32,975 bases of DNA from an uncultured Synechococcus sp. (GTDB lineage: Bacteria > Cyanobacteriota > Cyanobacteriia > Phormidesmidales > Phormidesmidaceae). The notes below the pieces were generated by a model, which searched no databases, was not told the origin of the DNA, and saw only the letters and a program-made list of their open reading frames with translations. The stretch is from assembly GCA_937911865.1 (NCBI GenBank), contig CALDSK010000143.1, positions 1 to 32,975 on the forward strand. The letters are read 5' to 3'. The translations under genes and the position numbers were made by a program. Positions 31,658-32,975 of this stretch are shown here, piece after piece (position 1 is the stretch's first letter; the number at the start of each line of letters is the position of its first letter).

Positions 31658-32458
31658 TTATTGAGCTGCCTTGCATTCATCGCTATCAGGTGCCTTGATG
31701 CCCTCTAAACAGTCATACCTGTTTTGCTTGATCAAAAGGTATTCGATCTTTTGTGCTGTGGCATAGTACAAACTGCGATCACGAATATAAAATGTCGCCA
31801 GAAAAGTAATTGATATCGCTGCAAGAATCACCATAAAGGCGGTGCTGTAATAGATGGCACTTTTCCAGCCCCTGTCAGGAGTTAAGCCTAACGCTGCAAT
31901 AGGATCAGGTTTGTTGGCTTTTTGTACTTTGACAGTCAGTTCTTTTAACTGATTGTTGAAGGTAGCCGTTTGCTGGGTCAATGATTTTTCAATCCGTTCA
32001 AGGTCAGCTTTGACGCTCTTATTGAAAGTAGCTTGCTGCTCCTGAACGTCTTCTGTTTGCCGATACGACAGTTGCAATTGCTTAATCAGGGCGTTACAGC
32101 TCTGCGTGTGGCTTGTCAGCATAGTAGAAAGCTGACCGGCTGTTTCTGTTAAAGCATTGGTAGCTTCTGCTTTCTGGGCAATCGCATGAAGCATTTGCGC
32201 ATAGGAACCCGCCCAGGTATCTAACATGTTTTCAAGGTCAGAATACCAGGACAGAAGCTGCTCTGGTGCCTGAAGCAGCAAAACCTTCAGATGATTCAGC
32301 CCTAGGCTGATTATGAAAAATTCTTCTTCGGGGTTAATGCCGCTCTCTATCACTAACCGCAATACCCGCGCTTTTACAACGTCCGATTCGCCTTGCAGGG
32401 CTTGTTCCAGCAGCGATTGCGCTCTGGGGCTGAGCTGGGTCAACGTATGATCGTTCAT
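31658..32458 (-). CDS. Membrane-anchored coiled-coil plasmid protein (DUF6753-like)
   Basis: The 266-residue product begins with a helical domain (SPRAQSLLEQALQGE, KARVLRLVIESGINPEEEFFIISLGL) that I associate with DUF6753, a family of cyanobacterial plasmid proteins; the match is from memory. A long coiled coil follows (about 90-185), with many Gln and Leu. One membrane segment lies at about 207-228 (YYSTAFMVILAAISITFLATF), and a short C-terminal tail contains two cysteines. The topology suggests a cytoplasmic coiled coil tied to the inner membrane, perhaps as a partner of the gene upstream, which ends 15 bases before this start and is probably in the same operon. Confidence 0.7.
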   Translation of the reverse strand: MNDHTLTQLSPRAQSLLEQALQGESDVVKARVLRLVIESGINPEEEFFIISLGLNHLKVLLLQAPEQLLSWYSDLENMLDTWAGSYAQMLHAIAQKAEATNALTETAGQLSTMLTSHTQSCNALIKQLQLSYRQTEDVQEQQATFNKSVKADLERIEKSLTQQTATFNNQLKELTVKVQKANKPDPIAALGLTPDRGWKSAIYYSTAFMVILAAISITFLATFYIRDRSLYYATAQKIEYLLIKQNRYDCLEGIKAPDSDECKAAQ

Positions 32459-32473
32459 GCCAATAAGGAAATG

Positions 32474-32974
32474 CTATTTGAATAAACCTGTAGCGGCAAA
32501 AGCCTCACCGCTTTCTCGTATAAATTTTTTGATGCGCTGCCGAGAGATGATGCCGAAGGATTCATCTTGGCTAGCCGCAACCAAGCTCAAATGCCGGTCG
32601 GCGATCGTCTGACGTTCAGTGGTGCCATGAAATTTCGGCAGGCTCATGATAGCGGTTTCAGTTTCTTGGATTAGTGACGCCAGCGCTTCATCAGACTCGA
32701 ATGGCTGCCAATTATGTGATCGCCCATAATTTCTGACGACAATATGCGGCACCGTACCTCTAAAGCGTTGTAATGACTGCATCAACAGCTTGTTTGAAGC
32801 CGGTGAACCGTCAGTTACGAACCACAGATAGAATGTGATGTCACACTCCTTCGCCAGAGCCAAAATGTCGGAATTTTTCAGCCACTCTATAAGTGCTACC
32901 AAACTAGCGGCTGCCATGTTCACCAACACCGGTTTTTCCAGTGCTGCCTCAAATATGCTGTTGGGCCCGTTCTG
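32474..32974 (-). CDS. ParA/MobD-like plasmid protein, C-terminal part (cut by window edge)
   Basis: The reading frame is open to the window end, so the start and any Walker A are outside. The visible 166 residues include KPVLVNMAAASLVALIEWL, ALAKECDITFYLWFVTDGSP, and a VPHIVVRNYGRSHNW segment. These resemble the later strands of ParA/MinD-like P-loop proteins used in plasmid mobilization or partition (MobD and StbB type): strand KPVLVN, strand-loop FVTDG, and the VKN-type nucleotide-contact strand VVRNYG. The C-terminal 60 residues are basic and may bind DNA or a partner. The ATPase function is inferred, as the P-loop is not in the window. Confidence 0.6.
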   Translation of the reverse strand, partial: QNGPNSIFEAALEKPVLVNMAAASLVALIEWLKNSDILALAKECDITFYLWFVTDGSPASNKLLMQSLQRFRGTVPHIVVRNYGRSHNWQPFESDEALASLIQETETAIMSLPKFHGTTERQTIADRHLSLVAASQDESFGIISRQRIKKFIRESGEAFAATGLFK

Positions 32975-32975
32975 T

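Noticed and set aside
1..32975. CRISPR arrays, tRNA or rRNA genes
   Set aside because: No regularly spaced direct repeats of 25-40 bases, no cloverleaf with a T-arm motif and no rRNA-like stretch were found by eye.

Overview
The window reads as cyanobacterial accessory DNA, most likely part of a plasmid or of an integrated mobilizable element. The cyanobacterial assignment rests on repeated copies of the HIP1 octamer GCGATCGC (seen at 4859, 8981, 12888, 16395, 18810 and 29495), a NACHT NTPase with a sulfatase-modifying-factor-like tail, a small beta-barrel precursor of a type I associate with Leptolyngbya-like cyanobacteria, and plasmid-type proteins at the right end. No rRNA, tRNA, CRISPR array, replication initiator or type IV secretion gene is visible.

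Left part (1-15.2 kb): a patchwork of lone genes and debris. It holds a secreted small protein, a 1045-residue NACHT protein (a possible NLR-like defence gene), a shortened beta-barrel gene, several membrane proteins of unknown function, a two-gene coiled-coil operon, an SGNH/GDSL hydrolase and a full IS110-family insertion sequence. Three recombinase remnants lie between them: an IS1182-type N-terminal piece, an IS5-type N-terminal piece, and a serine recombinase with stops, frameshifts and a lost catalytic serine. This looks like an insertion-prone cargo zone.

Middle and right part (15.4-31.3 kb): a mobilization and DNA-processing module, almost entirely on the plus strand. In order: a SprT-like protein whose HExxH site is gone, a perfect 18-bp palindrome that is the best oriT candidate, MobC, a relaxase without an N-terminal tyrosine, two large inverted repeats, a DUF3768 protein, a small unknown protein, a Toprim (DnaG-like) primase, the mobile mystery protein A/B pair (HTH plus Fic), a duplicated scrap of the primase gene, a small protein, a TrwC/TraI-type (MOBF) relaxase-helicase, a small overlapping gene, and a 1989-residue fusion of an N6-adenine methyltransferase with a Strawberry-notch-type helicase. 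Many of these genes overlap by 4 bp, so they are probably translated together. They suggest nicking, unwinding, priming and protection of a transferred strand, with two unlike relaxases in one cluster.

Right end (31.3-33 kb): a strong terminator, then a 31-codon ORF with a good ribosome binding site, a leader of tandem hairpins and its own terminator; its product resembles small amphipathic membrane toxins. It faces a minus-strand pair: a membrane-anchored coiled-coil protein and the C-terminal part of what is probably a ParA/MobD-like plasmid protein that runs off the edge.

The most unusual signal is an ORF of 162 codons (26262-26750) nested in another frame inside the low-complexity linker of the methyltransferase-helicase gene. 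It has its own AGGAGA ribosome binding site and a protein-like composition.
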